A stretch of DNA of 64,000 bases from Labedella endophytica. Lineage in GTDB: Bacteria; Actinomycetota; Actinomycetes; Actinomycetales; Microbacteriaceae. The number at the start of each line of letters is the position of its first letter. Positions within the stretch are counted from its first letter, which is position 1. The notes beneath the pieces are model-generated. The model was given only the letters and a program-made list of their open reading frames with translations. It did no database searches and was not told the DNA's origin. Shown here one piece after another: positions 8,502 to 16,004 of this stretch. The stretch spans positions 558,001-622,000 of the forward strand of contig NZ_RZGZ01000002.1 in NCBI RefSeq assembly GCF_003990045.1, in the 5' to 3' direction. Both the position numbers and the translations under genes were made by a program.

Positions 8502-9263
8502 TCAGGCCGGAGGCGTGATCTCGGTCCAGGCGCCGTACTTCGCGGCACGGCCGTCGCCGGAGGAACGTCCCGTGAGCCGGCGCTGGATCCACGGCACGAC
8601 GTGCTCGCGGTAGTACGCGAGCTCGTCGCGGATGTTCTTCCCGGATGCGCCCCCTGGAGCGTCGATGACCCAGTGCGACGGGTGCTCGTAGCCGAGCGTC
8701 GCGAGTACGCGGGCCGCGACCCGCTGGTGTCCGATCGGACCGAGGTGCAGTCGGTCGTGCGACCAGTAGGCGGAGCGCGCGAGCTCGGAATCCGACCAGT
8801 TGTCGGCGAAGAGCACTCCCCGGTCCGCGGCGAGCGCGGCGACCCGTTCGTTGAGGGCGTCTCCCTTGGCCTCGATGCGCGCGCGCATCGGCAGCCCGCC
8901 CGTGGGGTTCGCCCCGCTCAGGAGCACGAGCTGCGCTCCCGATTCGGCCACACGGTCGAGCACGGCGCCGATGCGCGCGAGCAGGAGCGTGGGATCGGAC
9001 TTCGGGCGCAGCATGTCGTTCCCGCCGCCGTTGAACGTCACGAGCGTGGGCCCGAGGGCGATCGCGGGTTCGAGCTGCTGATCGATGATGGGGCCGAGAA
9101 GTCGGCCGCGGATCGCGAGGTTCGCGTAGAGGACACGGGCACCCGAGGCGGCGAGGCCCTCCGCGACGAGGTCGGCCCAGCCGCGCACGCTCCCGTCGGG
9201 CCGATCGTCCCCCACGCCCTCCGTGAAGCTGTCCCCGAGCGCGACGTACCTGATCTCGTCCAT
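8502..9263 (-). CDS. SGNH/GDSL-family hydrolase (esterase)
   Basis: Probable esterase or acyl hydrolase, 253 aa. The SGNH blocks are visible: GDS with nucleophile Ser12, block III GGGND with Asn82, and block V DRLH with Asp170 and His173. No signal peptide is present, so it is likely cytoplasmic. ATG 9263 is chosen; a GTG immediately before it (9266) is equally readable. The ribosome-binding site TGAGGTG belongs to the last copy of a 41-bp tandem repeat that forms the whole upstream region, so the start sits inside the repeat edge. The substrate is unknown. Confidence 0.87.
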   Translation of the reverse strand: MDEIRYVALGDSFTEGVGDDRPDGSVRGWADLVAEGLAASGARVLYANLAIRGRLLGPIIDQQLEPAIALGPTLVTFNGGGNDMLRPKSDPTLLLARIGAVLDRVAESGAQLVLLSGANPTGGLPMRARIEAKGDALNERVAALAADRGVLFADNWSDSELARSAYWSHDRLHLGPIGHQRVAARVLATLGYEHPSHWVIDAPGGASGKNIRDELAYYREHVVPWIQRRLTGRSSGDGRAAKYGAWTEITPPA

Positions 9264-9405
9264 CACCTCAGTCTCGCACCGTCAGCACGGGTCAGCGGCA
9301 CGAGCATCTCAGGCTCACACCGTTGGAACGCGTCGGCGGCATCGGCACCTCAGTCTCGCACCGTCAGCACAGGTCGGCGGCACGAGCATCTCAGGCTCAC
9401 ACCGT
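9264..9405 (-). repeat. 41-bp minisatellite in the 5' region of the SGNH gene
   Basis: On the minus strand a unit beginning ACGGTGYGAG-M-CTGAGRTG starts at 9405, 9364, 9323 and 9282, exactly 41 nt apart. Alternate copies are more alike, so a strict 60-bp match with 82-bp period is also seen (9264-9323 against 9346-9405). The fourth copy runs into the ATG of the esterase and provides its Shine-Dalgarno-like TGAGGTG. A degraded extra copy may lie just upstream (9406-9420). Confidence 0.85.
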
Positions 9406-9426
9406 CCCGTCAGCGCCACCGCGGAC

Positions 9427-9822
9427 TCAGTCCTCGTAGCCGACGAGCCAGCGCACGCCGTAGCGGTCGCGGACCTGGCCGTCGGTCGCTCCCCACGGGC
9501 GCTTCTGCAGGGGATCGAGCACGGTGCCGCCGTCGGACAGTCGCTCGAACCAGCGGGTCAGGGTCTCCCCGTCGGCCGTGCCGAGGAGGGTCACGCTGAC
9601 GCCGGTCATCGAGACCGGCTCCTCGTCGCCCGCCGTGTCGGAGGCGAACAGGCCGACCGGTCCGCTCAGGACCCCGTGGGCGATCGCGTCGGCCGGGCCG
9701 TCGGTGCGCCCGAACTCGTCGAACGTGTGCAGCTCGACCTCGGCGTCGAAGGCGCGCGCATAGAACCCCAGTGCCTCGGCGGCGGTGCCGGGGAAGGACA
9801 GGTAGAGGCCGATGCCGCTCAC
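9427..9822 (-). CDS. VOC-superfamily protein (PhnB-like)
   Basis: A 131-aa protein of the glyoxalase/bleomycin-resistance fold, closest in pattern to PhnB-like 3-demethylubiquinone methyltransferase-like proteins: FPGTAAEALGFYARAF at the N-terminus, PVSMTGVSVTLLGTADGETLTRWFERLSDGG in the middle and WGATDGQVRDRYGVRWLV at the end. These proteins form metal-containing dimers, but most lack an assigned reaction. The GTG start at 9822 overlaps by 4 nt (GTGA) the stop of a small upstream reading frame, consistent with translational coupling. The function is unknown beyond the fold. Confidence 0.85.
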   Translation of the reverse strand: MSGIGLYLSFPGTAAEALGFYARAFDAEVELHTFDEFGRTDGPADAIAHGVLSGPVGLFASDTAGDEEPVSMTGVSVTLLGTADGETLTRWFERLSDGGTVLDPLQKRPWGATDGQVRDRYGVRWLVGYED

Positions 9823-9977
9823 GAGGCGACCACCGGGGGCGTCGGCTGCGGCAGGAGGTCGACGAGCGGGTCGGCGAGGCGGTCGTCGCGCGACCCCGGC
9901 CGGGCGGACACTCGCACGTCGCGAGGCGACTCGGAGGCGGAAAAGCCGGGAATGCGCATGGCCGGTGGGTATCCCAT
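9819..9977 (-). CDS. Possible small protein coupled to the VOC gene
   Basis: A 52-residue reading frame beginning MGYPPAMRIPGFSASES and ending in a Pro-rich tail. It is not a family I recognise. Two points support it: its TGA overlaps the downstream GTG start as GTGA, the coupling pattern used throughout this window, and a TACACT -10 box (10014-10019, minus strand) would place a transcription start about 30 nt before ATG 9977. Against it, no Shine-Dalgarno site is visible and the residue composition (Arg, Pro, Ser) could arise by chance in GC-rich DNA. ATG 9959 is an alternative start. Confidence 0.35.
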   Translation of the reverse strand: MGYPPAMRIPGFSASESPRDVRVSARPGSRDDRLADPLVDLLPQPTPPVVAS

Positions 9978-10124
9978 CGTCGTCGATCGGTCGCGGTTCG
10001 CCCAGTGTACGCCGCGCTCAGTTCGATGGACGAGGGGTCTCCCGTTGGCAGGATCCCGTGGATGCATTCGGGGTGAGGGCGCAAGCCCCTCCCAGACGAT
10101 TCGTTCTCTCGCCACGATCGGAGC
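9978..10124. other. Intergenic region between divergent genes
   Basis: About 150 bp separating the VOC unit and the DUF3140 gene. It holds the TACACT box for the minus strand (10014-10019). For the plus strand I see only a weak CGGAGC ribosome-binding site just before ATG 10125. No repeat or hairpin of note is visible. Confidence 0.4.
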
Positions 10125-10466
10125 ATGAGCGATTCAGAGAAGAACGACGCAGACGACATCCGGCGCGAGTTCCACGAGGCGGTCAACATGACCGCCTCGG
10201 AGCTCTCCGACTGGCTCGAGACCGACGACTCGAAGAGCGTCGGCCAGAAGGACGACGGAGGGGAGTCGACCGGCCACAAGAGCGGCCGACGCATCGTCGA
10301 CCTCCTGCACACGAAGAAGGACGACCTGAGCGACGACGATCTCTCCCACATGAGGAAGGTCGTGGGGTACGTCTCCCGGCACACCGCCCAACGGCCGTCG
10401 GGCGACGTGTCCGACACCCCGTGGCGTTACTCCCTCATGAATTGGGGCCACGACCCCGTGAAATGA
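10125..10466 (+). CDS. DUF3140 family protein
   Basis: A 113-aa hydrophilic cytoplasmic protein matching DUF3140 over its full length. Seen features are EFHEAVNMTASELSDWLETDDSKSVGQ near the N-terminus, ESTGHKSGRRIVDLL in the middle, HMRKVVGYVSRHTAQRP, and the diagnostic C-terminal WRYSLMNWGHDP. The family occurs as short stand-alone proteins in bacteria and has no established biochemical role; some are found next to stress or DNA-binding genes. It is followed by a membrane protein on the same strand with a separate promoter. Confidence 0.88.
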   Translation: MSDSEKNDADDIRREFHEAVNMTASELSDWLETDDSKSVGQKDDGGESTGHKSGRRIVDLLHTKKDDLSDDDLSHMRKVVGYVSRHTAQRPSGDVSDTPWRYSLMNWGHDPVK

Positions 10467-10485
10467 GCCGGACCCGTCTCATCGC

Positions 10486-10516
10486 TACGCTGTCCTTCGT
10501 GGGGACAGGGACGTGA
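10486..10516 (+). promoter_or_regulatory. Leaderless five-codon upstream ORF before the membrane protein gene
   Basis: TACGCT (10486-10491) ends 7 nt before a GTG at 10499, the same geometry as the leaderless promoters in this window. That GTG opens a reading frame of five codons (MGTGT) whose TGA (10514-10516) overlaps the GTG start of the next gene at 10513. This would make the mini-ORF a translational entry point for the gene. The geometry is seen; function is inferred. Confidence 0.4.
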
Positions 10517-11601
10517 GCGCACAGCCGGATACGACGGCACTCACGGCGGCGGTCAGTCGGAGTGAGGTGAAGGACTTCCGCCGACGGGAGAAGTCGAACC
10601 GCCGCTGGTTCGACACCACGAACGTCTGGGTCATCGTGATCGTCGTGATCGCGGTCCTCGTCGGGGGCCTCCCGCTGATCCGTTTCGTCCTGGGATCGAC
10701 GGACGGTGATGCCGAGACGAATGCTCCGTCCGTCCCACTCGCGGTCGCCGGCATCGCCGGCCTGCTGATCGTTTTGGTGCGCCTGCACGGACGATCGGCC
10801 TGGGCCGCACGATTGCGACGATCCAGATTCGCCGAGGCGAACGGTTTGGTCTACGACGAGCCGGCCGACGTGGCCGAGTATCCGGGGGCCGCCTTCTCCG
10901 CCGGTCACAGTCAGTCGCGCGACGTGCGGTTCCGCTCTGTCGACGGACCGTACGCCGAGTTCGGAACGTACAGCTGGTCCGTCGGCAGCGGGAAAGGCAA
11001 ACGCAACTATCGGATCGGCTTCGCCGCGATGCGACTCGAGCAGCCGCTCCCCCACATGGTGCTCGACCTGCGCGACAACAACGGTTTCTTCGGAGTCGGC
11101 ATCATCCCGTTCCGTTTCGATCGCGACCAGGTCCTCTCGCTCGAGGGCGACTTCGATCGGTACTTCACGCTGTACTGCCCGAGCGACTACGAGCGTGATG
11201 CGCTCTACGTCTTCACTCCGGACGTGATGGCGCTCCTCATCGACGAGTCGGACCAGTTCGATGTGGAGATCGTCGACGACTGGGTCTTCTTCTATTCCAC
11301 CCGCGCGTTCGACGTGGACGAACCGGCCACCTGGCAGCGACTGTTCCGCATCCGCGACACCATCGTCGCGAAGCTGCATCGTGTGTCCGGCCGATACCGC
11401 GACGACCGCGTCCCCGGCCAGGACGCGCCCGTGCTGGCTCCGATCACGGCCTCGGCGACGACCGCTCGCCGTGGTTCAGGCCGCGTCAGGGTGGTGGCGC
11501 CGGCCGGCCGGCGCTTGCGGTCGAGCGCGCCGTGGCTGGCGGTCCTCGTCCTCGCCGGGATCGTCGCCATCGTCTGGTTCGTCCCGCAGCTCCTGATGTG
11601 A
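10513..11601 (+). CDS. Membrane protein, DUF3137-like
   Basis: A 362-aa protein with three predicted membrane segments (about residues 39-58, 75-92 and 336-355) and a large soluble middle domain (about 100-300) containing repeated Phe/Asp/Tyr-rich strands such as NNGFFGVGIIPFRFDRDQ. The arrangement of two N-terminal helices followed by a soluble domain resembles DUF3137 proteins, but I hold that family call loosely. GTG 10513 is the start, overlapping the stop of a five-codon upstream frame. The function is unknown. It is convergent with copA. Confidence 0.75.
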   Translation: MSAQPDTTALTAAVSRSEVKDFRRREKSNRRWFDTTNVWVIVIVVIAVLVGGLPLIRFVLGSTDGDAETNAPSVPLAVAGIAGLLIVLVRLHGRSAWAARLRRSRFAEANGLVYDEPADVAEYPGAAFSAGHSQSRDVRFRSVDGPYAEFGTYSWSVGSGKGKRNYRIGFAAMRLEQPLPHMVLDLRDNNGFFGVGIIPFRFDRDQVLSLEGDFDRYFTLYCPSDYERDALYVFTPDVMALLIDESDQFDVEIVDDWVFFYSTRAFDVDEPATWQRLFRIRDTIVAKLHRVSGRYRDDRVPGQDAPVLAPITASATTARRGSGRVRVVAPAGRRLRSSAPWLAVLVLAGIVAIVWFVPQLLM

Positions 11602-11657
11602 CCGGCGCCGTCAGACCCGGTCTCTGTCCGTTTCGGCCCACTTCGCGCTGCAGGTCT

Positions 11658-11693
11658 TGGTGAACGCGGCAGAAATTGCTGCCGCGTCCACCA
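11658..11693. terminator. Convergent hairpin between membrane protein gene and copA
   Basis: The stem is TGGTG + ACGCGGCAG (11658-11672) pairing with CTGCCGCGT + CACCA (11679-11693), with one internal mismatch and a 6-nt AAATTG loop. It lies between convergent stops at 11601 and 11760. The 13-nt sequence CTGCAGCGCGTCG also occurs twice just downstream (about 11698-11735). Confidence 0.55.
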
Positions 11694-11759
11694 GATCCTG
11701 CAGCGCGTCGAGCAGGAACTGCAGCGCGTCGGGCGCGGGGTGGCGCGAGGCCTCGCGGG

Positions 11760-14129
11760 TCAGCGCGGGACGCGGGGTGTGAAGCCGCGCAGTCGCAGGC
11801 TGTTGAGCACCACGAAGACGCTCGAGAAGGCCATCGCGGCGCCCGCGATCATGGGGTTGAGCAGGCCGAGGGCCGCGAGCGGGATCGCCGCGACGTTGTA
11901 GGCGAAGGCCCAGAACAGGTTGCCCCGGATGATGCCGAGCGTGCGCCGCGAGAGGGCGATGGCGTCGACCGCTCCCGAGAGCCCCTCGCGTACGAGGGTG
12001 ATGTCGGCCGCGTGCATCGCGGCGTCCGTCCCCCCGCCCATGGCGATGCCGAGATCGGCTGCGGCGAGCGCCGCCGCGTCGTTGACGCCGTCGCCCACCA
12101 TCGCGACCGACCGTCCCTCGGACTGCAACCGGCGGATCTCGTCGACCTTGCCCTCGGGGAGCACATCCGCGACGACGCGCTCGATGCCGAGCGATCCGGC
12201 GACGCGACGCGCGACGGCTGCGGCGTCTCCCGTGAGGAGGACCGGCTCGAGTCCGAGCGCGCGGAACGCCCGGACGGCCTCGTCACTGTCCGTGCGGACG
12301 GTGTCGGACAGCTCGACGACGGCGCGCACGCGTCCGTCGATCGCGACGACGACGGCGGTGCGCCCCTCGGCGGCGGACGCGGCGAGGGCCGAATCGAGGT
12401 CCTCCCCGCGGGCGATCCCGAGCCCCGCGACGAACGAGGCGCGGCCGATCGCCACCGGCCGTGCCTCGACGGTGCCCTGGACGCCGAGTCCGTCGGTCGA
12501 GCGGAAGTCGTCGACCTCCACACGCTCGTCGACCGGAACGGCCGCCACGATGGCTCGCGCGATCGGGTGCTCGGAGGCGACCTCGAGAGAGGCCGCGATC
12601 CTGAGGACGCCGGCCTCGGTGGTGCCGTCCTCGCCGGCGTCCGAGTCGGCGGCGCCGATGAGGGTCACGCCGGAGACCGACAGCTCGCCCGTCGTGAGGG
12701 TCCCGGTCTTGTCGAGCACGACCGTGTCGACGCCCTTCGCGGCCTCGAGAGCATCGGGTCCCGTGATCAGCACGCCGAGCCGTGCGCCACGGCCGGTCCC
12801 CACGAGCAGGGCGACGGGTGTCGCGAGCCCGAGCGCACACGGGCACGCGATGATGAGCACCGCGACGGCCGCGCTGAAGGCGGCGGCGCTCGATCCCCCG
12901 AGCAGCAGCCAGGTGGCGACGGTGCCGAGCGCGAGCACGATGACGATCGGGACGAAGACGGCCGAGATGCGATCGGCGAGGCGCTGGATGCGGCCCTTCT
13001 CGGTCTGCGCGTCCTCGACGAGGCGGGCGATGTGCGACAACCGCGTGTCGGCCCCGATCGCCGAGGCGCGGACGAACAACCGCCCACCCGAGACGATCGT
13101 GCCACCCGTGACCGGGTCTCCCGCCGACACGTCGATCGGCACCGATTCGCCCGTGATCATGCTCGCGTCCACGGCGGCCCCACCCTCGACGACGAGGCCG
13201 TCGGTGGCGATCTTCTCCCCCGGGCGCACGACGAAGACGTCGCCGACCGCGAGCTCCTCGATGGGCACGAGCACCTCCTCGCGAGCGGTGGCCAGCAGTT
13301 CGCCGGTGCGAGCCGGTCGATCGCGCAGCACGGTGACCTCGCGGGCGCCGAGCTCGAGGAGTGACCGGAGGGCCTCTCCGGCTGAGCGCTTCGACCGGTT
13401 CTCGATGACCCGACCGAGCAGGAGGAGCACGGTGACCCCGGCAGCGACCTCGAGGTAGATCGCCGACGACGGGTCCTCGCCGGTCGGAAGGAGCGAGAAT
13501 TCGTGGCGCATACCGGGCATGCCGGCCATGCCGAAGAACAGGGCCCACACGGACCAGAAGTACGCGGCGAAGGTACCGAGCGTGATGAGCGTATCCATCG
13601 TCACGGAGCCGTGGCGCAGGGTCACGGCGGTGGAGCGGTGGAACGGGAATCCGCCCCAGAACACCACGGGCGTCGCGAGCACGAGCGACAACCACTGCCA
13701 GTTCGTGAACTGCCAGGCGGGAACCATCGCGAGGATCACCACGGGGATCGCGAGGACGGAACTCACGACGAGCCGGCTCGTGAGCGTCGTGGCGCCGGTG
13801 GTCCCGTCACCGTGGTCCATGTGGGACATCCCGCCGTCGTGCTCGGCCGACGGGGGCGAGGACGGCGTCGAGGTCTTCGGCGGCTGCTCCACGGTCGCCG
13901 TGTAGCCGGCGGCGCCGACCGCGGCGACGAGCTCGTCGAGGGCGACACCGGTCGGGAAGGTCACGCGCGCCTTCTCCGTCGCGAGGTTGACGCGTGCGCT
14001 GACGCCGTCGATCTTCTCGAGGCGTTTCTCGACGCGCGCGACGCAACTGGCGCACGTCATCCCATCGATCAGGAGCGTCGCCGTGCCGCTCGGTGCGTTC
14101 TCGTCCGTCACTTCGTCCGTTGTCCGCAT
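11760..14129 (-). CDS. copA: Copper-exporting P1B-type ATPase
   Basis: Exports Cu(I) across the cytoplasmic membrane using ATP. The 789 residues hold one N-terminal heavy-metal domain with GMTCASC (Cys26, Cys29), a His/Met-rich linker (HDGGMSHMDHGDG), eight predicted membrane helices, the transmembrane metal site ACPCALG (Cys429-Pro-Cys431), the TGES actuator loop, the phosphorylation motif DKTGT (Asp473), the nucleotide-binding HP dipeptide in SEHPIARAI, and the hinge GDGVNDAAAL. The CPC motif indicates Cu(I)/Ag(I). ATG 14129 is chosen over an open frame reaching 14153, because the latter would start inside a CsoR-type operator. No csoR or copZ gene is adjacent. Confidence 0.95.
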   Translation of the reverse strand: MRTTDEVTDENAPSGTATLLIDGMTCASCVARVEKRLEKIDGVSARVNLATEKARVTFPTGVALDELVAAVGAAGYTATVEQPPKTSTPSSPPSAEHDGGMSHMDHGDGTTGATTLTSRLVVSSVLAIPVVILAMVPAWQFTNWQWLSLVLATPVVFWGGFPFHRSTAVTLRHGSVTMDTLITLGTFAAYFWSVWALFFGMAGMPGMRHEFSLLPTGEDPSSAIYLEVAAGVTVLLLLGRVIENRSKRSAGEALRSLLELGAREVTVLRDRPARTGELLATAREEVLVPIEELAVGDVFVVRPGEKIATDGLVVEGGAAVDASMITGESVPIDVSAGDPVTGGTIVSGGRLFVRASAIGADTRLSHIARLVEDAQTEKGRIQRLADRISAVFVPIVIVLALGTVATWLLLGGSSAAAFSAAVAVLIIACPCALGLATPVALLVGTGRGARLGVLITGPDALEAAKGVDTVVLDKTGTLTTGELSVSGVTLIGAADSDAGEDGTTEAGVLRIAASLEVASEHPIARAIVAAVPVDERVEVDDFRSTDGLGVQGTVEARPVAIGRASFVAGLGIARGEDLDSALAASAAEGRTAVVVAIDGRVRAVVELSDTVRTDSDEAVRAFRALGLEPVLLTGDAAAVARRVAGSLGIERVVADVLPEGKVDEIRRLQSEGRSVAMVGDGVNDAAALAAADLGIAMGGGTDAAMHAADITLVREGLSGAVDAIALSRRTLGIIRGNLFWAFAYNVAAIPLAALGLLNPMIAGAAMAFSSVFVVLNSLRLRGFTPRVPR

Positions 14130-14144
14130 AACACGCACAACCAT

Positions 14145-14161
14145 ATACCCCAAGGGGGTAT
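14145..14161. promoter_or_regulatory. CsoR-type copper operator upstream of copA
   Basis: The inverted repeat ATACCCC-AAG-GGGGTAT has perfect 7-nt arms about a 3-nt centre, ending 16 nt before the copA ATG. It matches the G/C-run palindrome bound by CsoR-family Cu(I) repressors (TACCC...GGGTA). It abuts the likely -10 element TATGGT of copA (minus strand, just before ATG 14129), so repressor binding would block RNA polymerase. Confidence 0.75.
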
Positions 14162-14206
14162 TCCGTCATGAGCGGTCACGATCCGCCGGAGCCCCGTCCA
14201 CACCCG

Positions 14207-14212
14207 TAGGCT
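14207..14212 (+). promoter_or_regulatory. -10 box TAGGCT, leaderless promoter of mmuM
   Basis: TAGGCT ends 6 nt before GTG 14219, and the gap is CCCCC-rich with no ribosome-binding site. It is about 45 bp from the copA CsoR-type operator, in a divergent arrangement. Confidence 0.55.
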
Positions 14213-14218
14213 GCCCCC

Positions 14219-15121
14219 GTGAGCACCTTCACGCACCTCCTCGCCGCGGCCCCCGTGGTCCTCGACGGCGGGCTCGGCACCCTTCTCGACGCACGCGGTC
14301 ACGACGTCGCCGGGCCGCTCTGGAGCGCTCGCGTGCTGCGCGAGCAGCCGGAGGCGATCGAGGCGGCCCACGACGAATTCTTCGAGGCCGGCGCGATGGT
14401 GGCCACCTCGGCCTCCTACCAGGTCTCCCGCGACGGCTTCCGCCGAGCCGGGCTCAGCGAGACCGAGGCCGACACGGCGCTCGACACGAGCGTGCGGCTC
14501 GCCCGGGCGGCGGCGGATCGCGCCGGGGACGGTCGCGTCGTGGCCGCGTCGGTCGGGCCGTTCGGGGCCACTCGGGCCGACGGCTCGGAGTACCACGGCG
14601 CCTATGGGCTCACCGTGGACGAGCTCGCCGCGTGGCACCGCCCGCGCATCGAGGCGCTCTGGGCGGCGGGGCCCGACGTGCTCGCGATCGAGACGATCCC
14701 CTCGCTCGCGGAGGCCGAAGCGATCGCCCGCGCCCTCGAGGGGACGGGCGCCGTCGCGTGGCTGAGCTACACGGTCGCGGGCGGCCAGACCCGCGCGGGC
14801 GAATCCCTCGGTGACGCCTTCGCCATCGCCGATGCGACCCCGGAGATCGTCGCGACAGGAGTCAACTGCTGCGCACCGATCGAGGTCTCGGTGGCACTGC
14901 GGGCGCTGCGGAGCCGGTCGGACAAGCCGGCGGTCGTCTACCCGAACTCGGGCGAGGAATGGGACGCGAAGAACCGCCGCTGGATGGGGAGCCCAGCCCT
15001 CCCTCCGGAGCTCGTCGACGAGTGGGTGCACGAGGGCGCCTCCGCCATCGGCGGATGCTGCCGCGTCGGCCCCGAGCACATCGCTCTCATCGGCGACGCG
15101 GTCGGCCGCTCCCGGCACTGA
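14219..15121 (+). CDS. mmuM: Homocysteine S-methyltransferase
   Basis: Makes methionine from homocysteine using S-methylmethionine or S-adenosylmethionine as methyl donor. It is 300 aa, the usual length for MmuM-like enzymes. The zinc thiolate ligands are visible as Cys217 (GVNCCAP) and the pair Cys280-Cys281 (IGGCCRVGP); the N-terminal LDGGLGTLLDARGHD and the SASYQVS segment are also family marks. Cytoplasmic, one TIM barrel. GTG 14219 follows a TAGGCT -10 box by 6 nt. No amino-acid permease (mmuP) lies beside it, so the methyl donor source is not indicated by context. Confidence 0.92.
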   Translation: MSTFTHLLAAAPVVLDGGLGTLLDARGHDVAGPLWSARVLREQPEAIEAAHDEFFEAGAMVATSASYQVSRDGFRRAGLSETEADTALDTSVRLARAAADRAGDGRVVAASVGPFGATRADGSEYHGAYGLTVDELAAWHRPRIEALWAAGPDVLAIETIPSLAEAEAIARALEGTGAVAWLSYTVAGGQTRAGESLGDAFAIADATPEIVATGVNCCAPIEVSVALRALRSRSDKPAVVYPNSGEEWDAKNRRWMGSPALPPELVDEWVHEGASAIGGCCRVGPEHIALIGDAVGRSRH

Positions 15122-15143
15122 CGGCGACGCCCCGCCGCGTGCC

Positions 15144-16004
15144 TCAGCGCAGGGACTGGGTGTGCCAGACCGTCTTGATCTCCGTCCACGCGATGACACG
15201 CTCGAGGCTCTGCGCCACCGCGTCCTCCGCCTGCGACGGCCGCAATACCCGCGTGAGCGTGTCCGCCGCGGCGATCTCCAGATCGACCCAGTCGAGGGAC
15301 CCCGCCCCCGTGAGGTCGAGGCCGTCGACGTCCGCGTGCGAGGCAAGCCACGGCGCGATCTCCGCCGGCGAACCCGTGAGCACGTTGACGACACCCTTCG
15401 GCACGTCGCTCGTCGCGAGCACCTCGGCGAACGTCATCGCCGGGAGCGGGAAGCGTTCGCTCGCGATCACCACGACGGTGTTCCCGGCGACGAGCGCCGG
15501 CGCCACGACGTTGACCAGCCCGAGGAGGGGCGAGTCCTGCGGCGCGACGATCGCGATGACACCGGAGGGCACGGGGACGGAGAGGTTGAAGTACGGACCG
15601 GAGACGGGGTTCGCGCCGCCGACGAGCTGCGCGTACTTGTCCGCCCACCCCGCGTACCAGACCCAGCGGTCGATCGACGCGTCGACGTCCGCCACGGCGT
15701 CGCGCTCGGAGAGCCCGAGACCCGAACGCAGCTCGTCCACGAACTGGGCCCGGCGGCCCTCCATCATCTCGGCGATCCGGTAGAGCACCTGTCCGCGGTT
15801 GTAGGCGGTGGCGCCCGACCACCCGCCGACGGCGCCACGCGCCGCGACGACCGCGTTGCGCGCGTCCTTGCGCGACGCCTGGGCGGCATTGGCGAGGAAG
15901 ACCCCGGCCGGATCCGCGACCGCGTAGGTGCGACCCGATTCGCTCCGGGGGAACGCTCCCCCGATGTAGAGCTTGTACGTCTTCGCCACCGCGAGCCTCG
16001 TCAC
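15144..16004 (-). CDS. Truncated, catalytically incomplete aldehyde dehydrogenase-like protein
   Basis: A 286-aa protein with the N-terminal NAD-binding part of the ALDH fold (LYIGGAFPRSESGRTY, ANAAQASRKDARNAV, YNRGQVLYRIAEMME, SGVIAIVAPQDSPLLGLVNVVAPALVAGNTVVV). It ends before the catalytic domain: there is no LELGGK glutamate and no active-site cysteine. It is not simply a broken gene: the GTG start overlaps by 4 nt (GTGA) the stop of the full ALDH upstream. The pair adds up to 785 aa, the length and order of two-domain ALDH16 proteins, whose second domain is also non-catalytic. It is probably a structural partner of the active enzyme; this is inference. Confidence 0.82.
   Translation of the reverse strand: MTRLAVAKTYKLYIGGAFPRSESGRTYAVADPAGVFLANAAQASRKDARNAVVAARGAVGGWSGATAYNRGQVLYRIAEMMEGRRAQFVDELRSGLGLSERDAVADVDASIDRWVWYAGWADKYAQLVGGANPVSGPYFNLSVPVPSGVIAIVAPQDSPLLGLVNVVAPALVAGNTVVVIASERFPLPAMTFAEVLATSDVPKGVVNVLTGSPAEIAPWLASHADVDGLDLTGAGSLDWVDLEIAAADTLTRVLRPSQAEDAVAQSLERVIAWTEIKTVWHTQSLR

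Noticed and set aside
9264-9405. CRISPR array
   Set aside because: Units are contiguous 41-bp copies with no unique spacers of constant size, and no cas gene is nearby.
15144-16004. Pseudogene label for the truncated ALDH
   Set aside because: The frame is intact, starts with a GTGA overlap on the active ALDH, and ends at a normal stop without remnants of a catalytic domain downstream.
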